Positions 43,953-52,548 of a DNA stretch of 64,000 bases are shown piece by piece. Positions within the stretch are counted from its first letter, which is position 1, and each line of letters starts with the position of its first letter. The notes beneath the pieces are model-generated. The model ran no database searches and was not told the origin of the DNA. It was given only the letters and a program-made list of their open reading frames with translations. The translations under genes and the position numbers were made by a program. The DNA comes from Parabacteroides goldsteinii (GTDB lineage Bacteria; Bacteroidota; Bacteroidia; Bacteroidales; Tannerellaceae): the NCBI RefSeq assembly GCF_015550595.1, contig NZ_JADNBB010000020.1:1-64000 (forward strand), given 5' to 3'.

Positions 43953-43960
43953 CAAACTTA
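43953..43960 (-). promoter_or_regulatory. -7 box TAAGTTTG of the NtrC/NtrB operon
   Basis: Minus-strand TAAGTTTG, 31 bases before the ATG at 43921; no -33 box seen. Confidence 0.45.
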
Positions 43961-44081
43961 GGTAAAATTTCCGGATAGCCGGCATATTAGTCCGAACTAT
44001 CCGAACTTTTAATAAATTACTCCCTGATGTGTACTGGTAATCCCGTAAGTCTTCGGTGCAGTGCATACAGGAAAAACATTT

Positions 44082-44169
44082 TGCCACTGCCTTGGCAGAG
44101 CTTTGCCACCCTATTGGCAGAACTCTGCCATGCCGATGGCAAGACTCTGCCAATAGGATGGCAAAACAT
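44082..44169. repeat. Four-unit 22-bp palindromic array, two units inverted
   Basis: TGCCA begins at 44082, 44104, 44126 and 44148, exactly 22 apart; each unit is TGCCA-N6-TGGCA with loops CTGCCT, CCCTAT, TGCCGA and ATAGGA. Units 1-2 end in TGGCAGA, units 3-4 start TCTGCCA and end in TGGCAA, so the second pair is inverted relative to the first. Same period and arms as 19895-19982. Confidence 0.9.
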
Positions 44170-44207
44170 ATTGTCCCTGGCAGACAACGAATACCTGCGT
44201 GATATCT

Positions 44208-44231
44208 GCACGATCTGCAATAGAATCGTGC
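44208..44231. promoter_or_regulatory. Candidate enhancer dyad, distal
   Basis: GCACGAT (44208-44214), 10 bases, ATCGTGC (44225-44231). Centre about 125 bases before the predicted sigma-54 start, a normal distance for an NtrC-family site. Confidence 0.5.
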
Positions 44232-44248
44232 GGAATTGTATAGGAAGT

Positions 44249-44262
44249 GTACGATATCGTAC
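44249..44262. promoter_or_regulatory. Candidate enhancer dyad, proximal
   Basis: Perfect 14-base palindrome GTACGATATCGTAC, sharing ACGAT/ATCGT half-sites with 44208-44231; about 88 bases before the predicted start. Confidence 0.5.
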
Positions 44263-44316
44263 GGTTGCCACTTCTTTGAGGATGTTTATATATTTAGTTT
44301 TTAGTGTTTTATGAAA

Positions 44317-44332
44317 CTGGCATGGATATTGA
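44317..44332 (+). promoter_or_regulatory. Candidate sigma-54 (-24/-12) promoter
   Basis: CTGGCATGGATATTGA: GG at 44319-44320 and GA (consensus GC) at 44331-44332 with the required 10-base spacing. The expected start near 44344 is 30 bases before the ATG at 44374. One departure from consensus, at the -12 C. Confidence 0.55.
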
Positions 44333-44373
44333 ATGTTTCTAATCAGATATTGGCAATTATAAAAGAAGTAACC

Positions 44374-46761
44374 ATGTTTAAACATTACATCAAAGTAGCC
44401 ATCCGCCAGGTTAAACGGAGTTTTCTGTTTTCCTCCATCAACATATTGGGATTTGTGTTGGGGATGACAGCTGCTTTCCTTATCTACTTATGGATTGTGG
44501 ATGAACTGACGTTTGAAGATTTCAATAAGAACGGTGATTCTATCTATCGGGTGATCCGGGAAGAGCAAACCGCTAACGGGCAGGTACCTTCTACGGTCAC
44601 TCCGCTTAGTGAAACGTTCCGGAAAGAATATCCGAAGGTGGAGAATGCGACCTTTATAAAGTATGGTGGTAAATATGACATTCGTACAAAGGAGGTAGCT
44701 ATAGATGTTAACTATGCATTTGTCGATACGACCTTCTTTGATGTATTCACTTTCCCCGTTGTGGCAGGCGATCCGTCCCTGCTGAAGAAAGATCCGCAAC
44801 AGATCGTGCTGTCGGAAGAGACAGCCGGGAAACTGTTCGGTAAAACATCGGCTATAGGAAAAGAAATCGAGTGTAAATCGAGTAATAAATATTATAAGGT
44901 AGCAGCTGTCTTGAAAGTACCGCGCAAAAGCCATATCCAGTTTGAGGTATTAGGTAGCTGGGATGCTTATAAATGGCCGGAAATAGAGAATGAAGTATGG
45001 AGCTTTTCTGAAAGAATGCACGTCTTTATTCAACTGAAGAAAGGGAATACATTGACGGATGCAGACCGGTTGGCCATGCGCGATCTCTGGATGAAGCATT
45101 CGCAATGGGGGAAACCCTTGGCGTTTCAGCCGTTGAAAGATATCCATCTGCACACATCTTTCAAGGAACCCAACGATGTATTCAACCACGGAAATATGCA
45201 ACAGATTTACCTCTTTGCTGTGTTGGCTATCCTGATCGTCTTTATGGGAGCGTTTAACTTTATGACGTTGTCTACGGCTCGTGCATCCATGCGCTCAAAG
45301 GAGATCGGTGTCAGGAAGGTGACCGGGGCAAAAAAGAAAAAGCTGATTGTGCAGTTCCTGTCGGAAAGTCTGGTACAGGCTTTTATCTCGTTATTGCTGG
45401 CATTGGCACTGACGGAATTGCTGTTACCCTTTTTCAATATGTTTGTCGGAAAGGATATTACTTTGCAGTTCAATTGGCAGACTTTGTTGTTTGTATTGTT
45501 CGGTATTGTCGGTGTAGGTTGTCTGGCCGGGGCTTTCCCTGCTTTCTATATGTCGTCGTTCAGTCCGTTATTGGCTTTCAAAGGAGGGCAGGCAGCCGGT
45601 AAGAAGGGGACATTGATCAAGGGACTGGTTTGTGTACAGTTCGTGATCGCAATAACCATGATCGTTTGTACGACTCTCATATTCAAGCAACTTCATTATC
45701 TGCAAAATGCCGATCTGGGGTTGGATAAAGAGCATCTGATCGAAGTGGATGTTGTGGACTGGCGCCGGGGAGCAGACGGGTTTAAACAGGAGATACTTAA
45801 AAATCCGTATGTAAAGAGCGTAGCGTTGGGCGTGGAGATCACAAACTATCTGCAAGGGTATGGCTTTGAACAAAGTATGTTCAGTTGGGAAGATGAGTAC
45901 GGAAAAACGGACTCGGTGAAGATGGTCGGAATGGTCGGAGACAGCGACTTTATCTCTGCTTTGGGACTGACTTTACTGAAAGGGGAAACTTTCGGAGCGA
46001 ATCCCGACCATTACTGGGATGGTTCCTATGCAAAGGAATCGCCGATTGTTATCAATGAAACGGCATGGAAGATACTGAAGGTCGAGAATCCGGTCGGCAT
46101 GTTGCTGACGGGCGGGGGCATCGGTATCCGTAATTCCAGGGTCGTAGGTGTTGTGAAAGACTTTAACTTCCAGCCCTTGAGAGAAAAGATTAAACCTGCA
46201 TTCTTCTATTATACGGTTCAGTTATTTAATTATATGTATATCCGTATCTCGGCAGATAACCAGACCGAGACGTTGAAGTTCCTGAAAGAGAAATATGAGG
46301 AAGCACGTCCGGATATGCTCTTCAACTACCGTTTCCTGACGGATGTATTGAGTGATAGTTATGCCCGTGAACGGCAGCAAAGCCAGATGTTCCTGATTTT
46401 TACGGTTCTGGCGATTATCGTTGCCATGATGGGAGTATTTGGATTGGTTGCCCTTTCTACGGTGCAGCGGACAAAAGAAATAGGTGTCCGCAAGGTGAAT
46501 GGGGCGCATTCCGACCGGATCGTAAAGATGTTTTGCCGTGAATATATGATTTGGGTGGGTGTTGCTTTCGTGATCTCCTGTCCGCTAGCCTATCTGTTCA
46601 TGTTGGAATGGTTGAGTAATTTTGCCTATCAGACTGCGATCAGTTGGTGGCTCTTTCCGTTGGCCGGCGGCATAATACTGCTGATAACCATATTGACAGT
46701 CATAGCCCAGACCTGGCGTGCCGCTTCCCGGAATCCGGTGGAATCGTTGAGATATGAATAA
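44374..46761 (+). CDS. MacB/FtsX-type ABC transporter permease
   Basis: 795 residues from the ATG at 44374 (MFKHYIKVAIRQVKRS); the frame's earlier ATG at 44311 would precede the predicted transcription start. Tandem-duplicated FtsX: TM1 and a MacB-PCD periplasmic domain (about 50-245), three TM with RSKEIGVRKVTGAKKKKLI, a second TM1/periplasmic domain (about 425-660), and three TM with RTKEIGVRKVNGAHSDRI. Such permeases move lipoproteins, peptides or toxic compounds across the envelope or act as mechanotransducers. Followed after 27 bases by its ATPase. Confidence 0.9.
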   Translation: MFKHYIKVAIRQVKRSFLFSSINILGFVLGMTAAFLIYLWIVDELTFEDFNKNGDSIYRVIREEQTANGQVPSTVTPLSETFRKEYPKVENATFIKYGGKYDIRTKEVAIDVNYAFVDTTFFDVFTFPVVAGDPSLLKKDPQQIVLSEETAGKLFGKTSAIGKEIECKSSNKYYKVAAVLKVPRKSHIQFEVLGSWDAYKWPEIENEVWSFSERMHVFIQLKKGNTLTDADRLAMRDLWMKHSQWGKPLAFQPLKDIHLHTSFKEPNDVFNHGNMQQIYLFAVLAILIVFMGAFNFMTLSTARASMRSKEIGVRKVTGAKKKKLIVQFLSESLVQAFISLLLALALTELLLPFFNMFVGKDITLQFNWQTLLFVLFGIVGVGCLAGAFPAFYMSSFSPLLAFKGGQAAGKKGTLIKGLVCVQFVIAITMIVCTTLIFKQLHYLQNADLGLDKEHLIEVDVVDWRRGADGFKQEILKNPYVKSVALGVEITNYLQGYGFEQSMFSWEDEYGKTDSVKMVGMVGDSDFISALGLTLLKGETFGANPDHYWDGSYAKESPIVINETAWKILKVENPVGMLLTGGGIGIRNSRVVGVVKDFNFQPLREKIKPAFFYYTVQLFNYMYIRISADNQTETLKFLKEKYEEARPDMLFNYRFLTDVLSDSYARERQQSQMFLIFTVLAIIVAMMGVFGLVALSTVQRTKEIGVRKVNGAHSDRIVKMFCREYMIWVGVAFVISCPLAYLFMLEWLSNFAYQTAISWWLFPLAGGIILLITILTVIAQTWRAASRNPVESLRYE

Positions 46762-46788
46762 AACAATAAGAATAATAATCAGAAGATC

Positions 46789-47463
46789 ATGATAAAAGCA
46801 GTAAATTTAACGAAAGTATTTCGTACGGAAAGTGTTGAGACAACGGCCCTTAACGGCATCAACCTGGAAATAAACCAAGGGGAGTTCCTGGCTATTATGG
46901 GACCTTCCGGTTGTGGTAAATCTACCTTATTGAATCTGTTGGGCTTATTAGACAATCCTACTTCCGGCGAATTATGGTTTATGGGAGAGGAAGTTTCCGG
47001 CTATACGGAAAACAACCGTACCGACCTGCGGAATGGTAACCTGGGATTTGTCTTCCAAAGCTTCAACCTGATAGACGAACTGACCGTGTTTGAAAATGTG
47101 GAGCTACCCTTGTTGTATGCCGGAGTTTCGACAAAAGAACGGGTAACGCGGGTAAACGCTGCACTCGACCGGATGCAGATAGCCCATCGCTCGGAACATT
47201 ATCCGCAGCAGCTCTCCGGCGGTCAGCAGCAACGTGTAGCTATTGCCCGTGCCATCGTTACGAATCCCAAGGTCATCCTTGCGGACGAACCGACCGGAAA
47301 CCTGGACTCTGTAAACGGCAGTGAGGTGATGAATCTTCTTCTCGAATTGAACAAAGAAGGGTCGACCGTCGTTATGGTAACCCATTCGGAAGAAAATGCC
47401 CGGATGGCAGGACGGCTGATCCGTATGATGGACGGAAATATCCTGACGGAAAGCCATAAATAA
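46789..47463 (+). CDS. LolD/MacB-type ABC transporter ATPase
   Basis: 224 residues. Walker A MGPSGCGKSTLLNLLG, Q-loop FVFQSFNLID, signature QLSGGQQQRVAIARAI, Walker B VILADEPTGNLDS, and the H-loop VMVTHSEENAR. Powers the duplicated FtsX permease encoded 27 bases upstream. Probably controlled by the divergent NtrC/NtrB pair through a sigma-54 promoter. Confidence 0.95.
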   Translation: MIKAVNLTKVFRTESVETTALNGINLEINQGEFLAIMGPSGCGKSTLLNLLGLLDNPTSGELWFMGEEVSGYTENNRTDLRNGNLGFVFQSFNLIDELTVFENVELPLLYAGVSTKERVTRVNAALDRMQIAHRSEHYPQQLSGGQQQRVAIARAIVTNPKVILADEPTGNLDSVNGSEVMNLLLELNKEGSTVVMVTHSEENARMAGRLIRMMDGNILTESHK

Positions 47464-47517
47464 TGAACCCGCTTTGAAGCCCGTATGAATCCGAAAACCA
47501 GAGCCGGGTTCATACGG
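47463..47517 (+). other. Overlapping alternative hairpins after the ABC ATPase gene
   Basis: ATGAACCCG (47463-47471) can pair with CGGGTTCAT (47505-47513), and CCGTATGAA (47481-47489) with TTCATACGG (47509-47517); both use 47509-47513, so the pairings exclude each other. No T-run follows. Confidence 0.45.
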
Positions 47518-47583
47518 TAAGAACCGATAATCAATGAGCAAAACCCTGTTATGAATGCGTGAAACCTAAAACGTAAAACAATG

Positions 47584-47614
47584 TTTGTGCTTCGCTGAAA
47601 ATGTTGTACCTTTG
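47584..47614 (+). promoter_or_regulatory. Consensus promoter upstream of hpt
   Basis: TTTG (47584-47587), 19 bases, TACCTTTG (47607-47614): full Bacteroides consensus. The ATG at 47638 follows. Confidence 0.75.
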
Positions 47615-47637
47615 CTCCCTCGAAAAATAAACGGCAT

Positions 47638-48174
47638 ATGGATAAGATCCGATTAAAAGATAAAGAATTCGAACTGTTTATCCCGGAGAAGGAGATCAAT
47701 GAGGCCATTGCGATGATGGCTGAACAGATTAAAGCAGATGTGGGGGATAGCAATCCTCTGTTTGTAGGCGTATTGAACGGAGCGTTTATGTTTACCGCCG
47801 AACTGATGAGGCAGATGGATACGCACTATGAAATTACATTTGCCCGTTACTCTTCTTATCGGGGACTCAATACCACCGGAGTTGTTCGCGAGATCATGCC
47901 GGTGCAGGCCGATGTGAGGGGACGTACCCTGATCCTCCTGGAAGATATTATCGATACCGGCTATACCATGCAGTTTGTGATGGATAAGTTACGGAATCAC
48001 GGCGCTGCCGATGTAAAGCTGGCAACCATGTTGTTTAAACCGGATTCCCTGAAATGTGATTTGAAACCCGACTATGTCGGCCTGCAGATTCCCAGTGATT
48101 TTATCGTAGGTTACGGCCTGGATTATGACGAGATGGGACGTGCTTACCGGGATATATATAAAGTGATAGGTTAA
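47638..48174 (+). CDS. hpt: Hypoxanthine phosphoribosyltransferase
   Basis: 178 residues. Purine salvage: joins hypoxanthine or guanine to PRPP. PRPP-binding loop LILLEDIIDTGYTM, early FVGVLNGAFMFTAEL loop, and ARYSSYRG flexible-loop residues. Full length. First gene of a run with adk and obgE (gaps 35 and 14 bases). Confidence 0.95.
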   Translation: MDKIRLKDKEFELFIPEKEINEAIAMMAEQIKADVGDSNPLFVGVLNGAFMFTAELMRQMDTHYEITFARYSSYRGLNTTGVVREIMPVQADVRGRTLILLEDIIDTGYTMQFVMDKLRNHGAADVKLATMLFKPDSLKCDLKPDYVGLQIPSDFIVGYGLDYDEMGRAYRDIYKVIG

Positions 48175-48209
48175 AAGGATATACATTTATATAAATAAGA
48201 AACAATATT

Positions 48210-48782
48210 ATGTTGAACGTTGTTATTTTTGGAGCTCCGGGTTCAGGAAAAGGAACACAGAGCGAGTTGATTATTAAAGAATATGGTTTGGATCACATTT
48301 CAACAGGTGATGTGTTGCGTGCTGAAATGAAAGGTGAAACCGAACTTGGTAAGATCGCAAAAGATTATATCGAAAAAGGTCAACTTGTACCGGATGAACT
48401 GATCGTCGATATGCTGGCGAAAGTATTAGACAGCAAAGTTGGTTCTAAGGGTGTTATTTTCGATGGTTTCCCCCGTACTATTCCGCAGGCAAAAGCATTG
48501 AAAGAAATGTTGAACAAACGTGGTACTGATGTATCTGTGATGTTGAACCTGCAGGTAGAAGAAGAAGAACTGATCAACCGTCTGTTGGAACGCGGTAAAG
48601 TATCCGGACGTTCTGACGACAACTTGGAGACAATTAAATCCAGACTGGATGTATACCACAATCAGACAGCTCCTTTGGCTGACTACTATGTAGGCGAAGG
48701 CAAGCACGTGGCTATTCACGGTATGGGTACAGTCGAAGAAATCTTCGGACGTATTAAAGAAGCAGTAAATAAAGTAAAATAA
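48210..48782 (+). CDS. adk: Adenylate kinase
   Basis: 190 residues, short form without the extended zinc LID. P-loop GAPGSGKGTQ, HISTGDVLRAE, VIFDGFPRTIPQAKAL, and RLLERGKVSGRSDDN. Interconverts AMP, ADP and ATP. Confidence 0.97.
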   Translation: MLNVVIFGAPGSGKGTQSELIIKEYGLDHISTGDVLRAEMKGETELGKIAKDYIEKGQLVPDELIVDMLAKVLDSKVGSKGVIFDGFPRTIPQAKALKEMLNKRGTDVSVMLNLQVEEEELINRLLERGKVSGRSDDNLETIKSRLDVYHNQTAPLADYYVGEGKHVAIHGMGTVEEIFGRIKEAVNKVK

Positions 48783-48796
48783 GAAAGAAATAAAAA

Positions 48797-49954
48797 ATGG
48801 CTGAATCAAACTTTGTAGATTACGTAAAGATCTATTGCCGCTCGGGGAAGGGCGGAAGAGGGTCTTCTCACTTTCGTCGTGAGAAATATATTCCGAAAGG
48901 AGGCCCCGACGGAGGCGACGGAGGGCGAGGAGGCCATGTGTATCTTCGCGGTAACCGGAATTACTGGACGCTCCTCCACCTGAAGTTCGAACGTCATATT
49001 ATGGCGACAAGCGGTGAAGGCGGCGGTGCCAAACGTAGTTTTGGTAAAGACGGTGAAGACCGTGTGATTGAAGTGCCTTGTGGAACTGTTGTATACGATG
49101 CTGAAACAGGTGAATACATCTGCGACGTAACAGAAGACGGTCAGGAAGTCATGCTGCTGAAAGGCGGACGTGGCGGACAGGGTAACTGGCATTTCAAAAC
49201 ATCAACCAATCAGGCTCCCCGTTATGCTCAACCGGGCGAACCGGCTCAGGAACGCAAAGTGATCCTGCAATTGAAGCTGCTTGCCGACGTTGGTCTGGTA
49301 GGTTTCCCGAATGCAGGAAAGTCGACTTTGTTGTCTGTCGTATCGGCAGCCAAACCGAAGATCGCAAACTATCCGTTTACGACACTCGAACCGAACCTGG
49401 GTATCGTTAGCTATCGTGACCACCGCTCATTTGTGATGGCCGATATTCCCGGTATTATCGAAGGAGCCAGTGAAGGCAAAGGACTCGGACTTCGCTTTCT
49501 TCGTCATATCGAGCGTAACTCGTTACTTCTTTTTATGATCCCGGCAGACTCTGACGATATAAAGAAAGAGTATGAGATCCTTCATAACGAACTGGTTAAA
49601 TACAATCCGGAATTGCTGACTAAAAGTCGTGTATTAGCTATTACTAAAAGTGATATGCTGGACAACGAGTTGATGGAAGCACTGGAACAGGAATTACCGG
49701 AAGGTGTTCCGCATGTGTTTATCTCTTCGATCACCCAACAGGGCATTACCGAACTGAAAGACTTACTCTGGAAGGAACTGAACAAGGAAACCTTCCATGA
49801 AGTCGAACGTATCGTTCATAAAGATATCGATGTAAGTTCGATACCGTTTGACGATGACGACGATGATTACGTATTTCCTGTTGAAGAGGATGATCCGGAT
49901 GAAGAATATGAAGAGTACGAATGGGATGACGACGATGAAGAAACTGAAAAGTAA
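48797..49954 (+). CDS. obgE: Obg-family ribosome-assembly GTPase
   Basis: 385 residues. Glycine-rich Obg domain about 5-160 ([16 protein letters not shown]), G domain with [12 protein letters not shown] (G1), DIPGIIEGA (G3) and ITKSDM (G4), and a very acidic C-terminal tail rich in Asp/Glu. Acts in 50S maturation and stress control. Its 3' end overlaps frames that could start the next gene early. Confidence 0.96.
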   Translation: MAESNFVDYVKIYCRSGKGGRGSSHFRREKYIPKGGPDGGDGGRGGHVYLRGNRNYWTLLHLKFERHIMATSGEGGGAKRSFGKDGEDRVIEVPCGTVVYDAETGEYICDVTEDGQEVMLLKGGRGGQGNWHFKTSTNQAPRYAQPGEPAQERKVILQLKLLADVGLVGFPNAGKSTLLSVVSAAKPKIANYPFTTLEPNLGIVSYRDHRSFVMADIPGIIEGASEGKGLGLRFLRHIERNSLLLFMIPADSDDIKKEYEILHNELVKYNPELLTKSRVLAITKSDMLDNELMEALEQELPEGVPHVFISSITQQGITELKDLLWKELNKETFHEVERIVHKDIDVSSIPFDDDDDDYVFPVEEDDPDEEYEEYEWDDDDEETEK

Positions 49955-49964
49955 TAAAGTTGAA

Positions 49965-50750
49965 ATGTTGCAATTCTCCGGATTAAGCGGAGAATGCAAC
50001 ATTTCTCATTTTATAACGACCCGTCACGGCGGAGTGAGCGAGGACAACTATGCCTCTATGAATCCGGGTGAGTATAGTGGCGACGATCCTGAGTTCGTCC
50101 GGATGAACCGACAACTTCTCTCGGATGCAATCGGAATTTCTCCCGAAAGGATTTTTGTCCCTTTCCAGGTACATGAAGCGGAGATCGGTTGTATTAATGC
50201 CGATTTTCTTTCGTTGACTACCGCTCGGCAGAAAGAAGAAATGAACGGGAAAGATGCTCTGGTCACTGATATGCCCGGAATATGTATCGCTGTTTCAACG
50301 GCCGATTGTGTCCCTGTTCTGGTGTATGCTCCTAATAAGAATGTGGTAGCTGCTATTCATGCCGGATGGCGTGGTACTGTAAAGCAGGTCGTGGCTAAGA
50401 CAATCGGATATATGGTTGCTCATTACGGTTGTGAACCTTCATGTATGTTGGCCGGTATTGCCCCGTCGATCTGTAAGGATTCTTTTGAGGTAGGAGACGA
50501 GGTGGTGGATGCGTTCCAGGCAACCGGAGTCGATATGAACCGTATTATGGAACGGAATATTCGGACAGGCAAGGCACATATCGATCTTTGGGAAGCAAAC
50601 CGGATTCAGTTGCTTCAATCCGGTTTACGACCGGAACATATAGAAATATCCGGAATCTGCACATTCCGGTACCACAATGACTTTTTCTCTGCCCGCCGGT
50701 TGGGTATCAAAAGCGGACGTATCCTGTCCGGAATAATGATTAAAGACTAA
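49965..50750 (+). CDS. pgeF: Purine nucleoside phosphorylase / peptidoglycan editing factor PgeF (YfiH)
   Basis: 261 residues from the ATG at 49965 (MLQFSGLSGE). An ATG at 49935 would overlap obgE by 20 bases and is an alternative; starts further up lie deep in obgE. Multicopper-type fold with metal ligands: HFITTRHGGVS, STADCVPVLVY, AAIHAGWRGT. Family members cleave purine nucleosides and remove misincorporated L-Ser from peptidoglycan precursors. Ten bases after obgE. Confidence 0.93.
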   Translation: MLQFSGLSGECNISHFITTRHGGVSEDNYASMNPGEYSGDDPEFVRMNRQLLSDAIGISPERIFVPFQVHEAEIGCINADFLSLTTARQKEEMNGKDALVTDMPGICIAVSTADCVPVLVYAPNKNVVAAIHAGWRGTVKQVVAKTIGYMVAHYGCEPSCMLAGIAPSICKDSFEVGDEVVDAFQATGVDMNRIMERNIRTGKAHIDLWEANRIQLLQSGLRPEHIEISGICTFRYHNDFFSARRLGIKSGRILSGIMIKD

Positions 50751-50757
50751 CAGTATT

Positions 50758-51447
50758 ATGATACATGTTTCCATCTTGGAAGAAATAATAAAAGCCTGCC
50801 CGGATCTGCATGTGGCAGTTGTGGCTTGCGACGTAAAAAATACAATATCTGACGAACAGTTATGGAAGGAGATCGCTGAAGTGGAAAATAAGATACGTAT
50901 GTCCGGAAAGCTGGAGGATATAAATAAATTCCCTCCCATACAAGCTACCCGGCAAGCTTATAAGCGTCTGGGGAAAGATCCGAACCGTTACCGCCCTTCC
51001 GCAGAGGCACTTCGTAGGCGTATATTCCGGAACCTGCCTTTATATAAGATCGATACATTAGTCGATATAATCAATCTGTTGTCTATCCAAAGCGGTTATT
51101 CTATCGGAGGATTTGATGCGGCAAAGATAGACGGCGACCTGGTGTTAGGCGTAGGCAAAGAAGGAGAGATTTACCACGGGATAGGTCGTGGCGAACTGAA
51201 TATTGCCGGGCTTCCTGTCTACCGCGATAATCGGGGAGGCGTTGGAACGCCGACCAGCGACGAAGAACGAACCAAGATCGACATGGATACAAGAAAGCTG
51301 TTAATGATTATAAACGGCTACTCGGGAAAGGAGGGCTTGCAGGAGGCTGTTGCTTATGGGGTATCTCTTTTAACCCGATATGTATCAACAACTAATTTGG
51401 AAATAGAGTTAATTGCGCCTGAAAGTAGAGTTAAATTATTGTTATAA
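50758..51447 (+). CDS. B3/B4 tRNA-binding-domain protein
   Basis: 229 residues, a stand-alone B3/4 domain as in the PheRS beta-subunit editing region (PIQATRQAYKRLGKDPNRYR, SAEALRRRIF, LVDIINLLSIQSGYSIGGFD). Members may edit mischarged tRNA or bind small ligands; the exact job is unknown. Seven bases after pgeF, so last gene of that run. Confidence 0.85.
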   Translation: MIHVSILEEIIKACPDLHVAVVACDVKNTISDEQLWKEIAEVENKIRMSGKLEDINKFPPIQATRQAYKRLGKDPNRYRPSAEALRRRIFRNLPLYKIDTLVDIINLLSIQSGYSIGGFDAAKIDGDLVLGVGKEGEIYHGIGRGELNIAGLPVYRDNRGGVGTPTSDEERTKIDMDTRKLLMIINGYSGKEGLQEAVAYGVSLLTRYVSTTNLEIELIAPESRVKLLL

Positions 51448-51512
51448 ACGTGTTAATTATGTTTACAAACCTCAAAAGTGGCCGGTTTTATGCTAAAAAA
51501 CATCTATTTCCT

Positions 51513-51542
51513 TTTGTAGTAACCGATTAATCTATAAATTTG
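51513..51542 (+). promoter_or_regulatory. Promoter of the small winged-helix gene
   Basis: TTTG (51513-51516), 18 bases, TAAATTTG (51535-51542); ATG at 51576. Confidence 0.65.
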
Positions 51543-51575
51543 CTCCCGTTAACGAATTAACAAAACGAAAAGAAA

Positions 51576-51776
51576 ATGATCGAATTGATTGGAACAAACG
51601 CCGGCCTCGTTTGGACAGTATTGAACGAAGGCGGAAAAATGAGTGTTAAGGCAGTAAAGAAAGCAACTAAGATCAAAGCAGAAAAAGACATGTATGCTGC
51701 GTTTGGTTGGTTAGCTAAAGAAGGCAAACTTGCTTTCGAAGAGATTGAAGGTGAATTATTTGTTGCGCTGATCTAA
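51576..51776 (+). CDS. Small winged-helix protein (PF10771-like)
   Basis: 66 residues, a single winged helix-turn-helix: NAGLVWTVLNEGGKMSVKAV, then KDMYAAFGWLAKEGKLAFEE and a wing (GELFVAL). Matches the short Bacteroidales DUF2582 proteins. DNA binding is predicted, targets unknown. Monocistronic, with promoter and terminator; small and probably well expressed. Confidence 0.88.
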   Translation: MIELIGTNAGLVWTVLNEGGKMSVKAVKKATKIKAEKDMYAAFGWLAKEGKLAFEEIEGELFVALI

Positions 51777-51803
51777 TCACGTAACCGATACTAGGTAAAG
51801 GAG

Positions 51804-51834
51804 GGCTGTTCGGATGATATTTGGACGGCCTTTT
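51804..51834 (+). terminator. Terminator of the winged-helix gene
   Basis: GGCTGTTC (51804-51811) pairs with GGACGGCC (51823-51830) using two G-U pairs, then TTTTG. Confidence 0.6.
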
Positions 51835-51874
51835 GTGTGTCCTGACGTTTTCGGTTCAAAAAAACGGACTGACT

Positions 51875-51906
51875 GTTGCTTTATTCAATTCTAAATTTTA
51901 CTTTTG
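51875..51906 (+). promoter_or_regulatory. Promoter of the coiled-coil-zapA unit
   Basis: TTGC (51875-51878), 20 bases, TACTTTTG (51899-51906). Start near 51912, so the TTG at 51904 cannot be the start codon and the ATG at 51925 is chosen. Confidence 0.65.
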
Positions 51907-51924
51907 TGTAGAATTTGGTGTGAA

Positions 51925-52218
51925 ATGACCGAAGATCAAAAGAGATTGTTGGCAGTATTTGAGGTAAGAGTTCGTGATTTGATGGAATTATGTAATAAGC
52001 AAAACCATAAGATTGACGAGCTCACGACTACTTTGTTTCAAAAAGAAGCGGAGTTGAAGCTGGCAAAGAATACGATTGAAGAGTTGAATACCAAGTGCGA
52101 TAAGTTGCTGACGGCAAGAGTAGTTTCTGTAAACGAAGGAGAAATGAAAAGTGCGCGGATGCGATTATCGAAGTTAGTGCGGGAAGTAGACAAGTGCATT
52201 GCATTATTAAATGAATAG
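51925..52218 (+). CDS. Small coiled-coil protein paired with ZapA (ZapB-like role possible)
   Basis: 97 residues, nearly all coiled coil with heptads (VRDLMELCNKQNHKIDELTT, LKLAKNTIEELNTKCDKLL). No enzyme motif. Five bases before zapA in the same operon, so a division-ring partner is a reasonable guess; similarity to ZapB is in shape, not in sequence I can confirm. Confidence 0.75.
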   Translation: MTEDQKRLLAVFEVRVRDLMELCNKQNHKIDELTTTLFQKEAELKLAKNTIEELNTKCDKLLTARVVSVNEGEMKSARMRLSKLVREVDKCIALLNE

Positions 52219-52223
52219 AAGCG

Positions 52224-52520
52224 ATGGACGATAAATTTCTTATACATTTAGAAATAGCCGAAAAGAGTTACGGCCTTTGGATCGATCGAAAGGATGAGAA
52301 ACTTGCGCGGGATGCCGCCAAGCAGATTCGTAATAAGATCAACCAGTATCGGCAAAATTTTGCTCAATCCGATGTGGATGTAAAAGATTTGTTAGCCATG
52401 GTAGCTTTTCAGTTGTCTATGAATAATTTGCAATTGGAAGATAAAAACGATACAAGTCCTATTACAGATAAGATACAGGAACTCACGGGTGAGTTGGAAC
52501 AGTATTTGAAGGATAAGTAA
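52224..52520 (+). CDS. zapA: Cell division protein ZapA
   Basis: 98 residues. Stabilises FtsZ filaments. N-terminal beta-alpha head (IHLEIAEKSYGLWIDRKDE, ARDAAKQIRNKINQYRQNF), then a coiled-coil C-terminus (LLAMVAFQLSMNNLQLEDKN). Length normal. Between the coiled-coil gene and rny. Confidence 0.9.
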   Translation: MDDKFLIHLEIAEKSYGLWIDRKDEKLARDAAKQIRNKINQYRQNFAQSDVDVKDLLAMVAFQLSMNNLQLEDKNDTSPITDKIQELTGELEQYLKDK

Positions 52521-52548
52521 TTCTATTATAATTGTAAGAAGAGTTTCC

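Larger units (their letters stand above)
43922..44373. other. Divergent control region between the regulator and the ABC transporter
   Basis: 452 bases without a gene. Holds a leftward -7 box (43953-43960), a direct repeat TCCGAACT at 43991 and 44000, the palindromic array 44082-44169, two dyads at 44208-44231 and 44249-44262, and a sigma-54-like promoter at 44317-44332. The short frames here are products of the repeats. Confidence 0.75.

Noticed and set aside
43884-44385. Short leftward and rightward frames rich in AES/CHR/HGK-like residues between the regulator and the transporter
   Set aside because: They arise from the repeat array at 44082-44169 and overlap the candidate enhancer sites; no promoter or codon pattern supports them.
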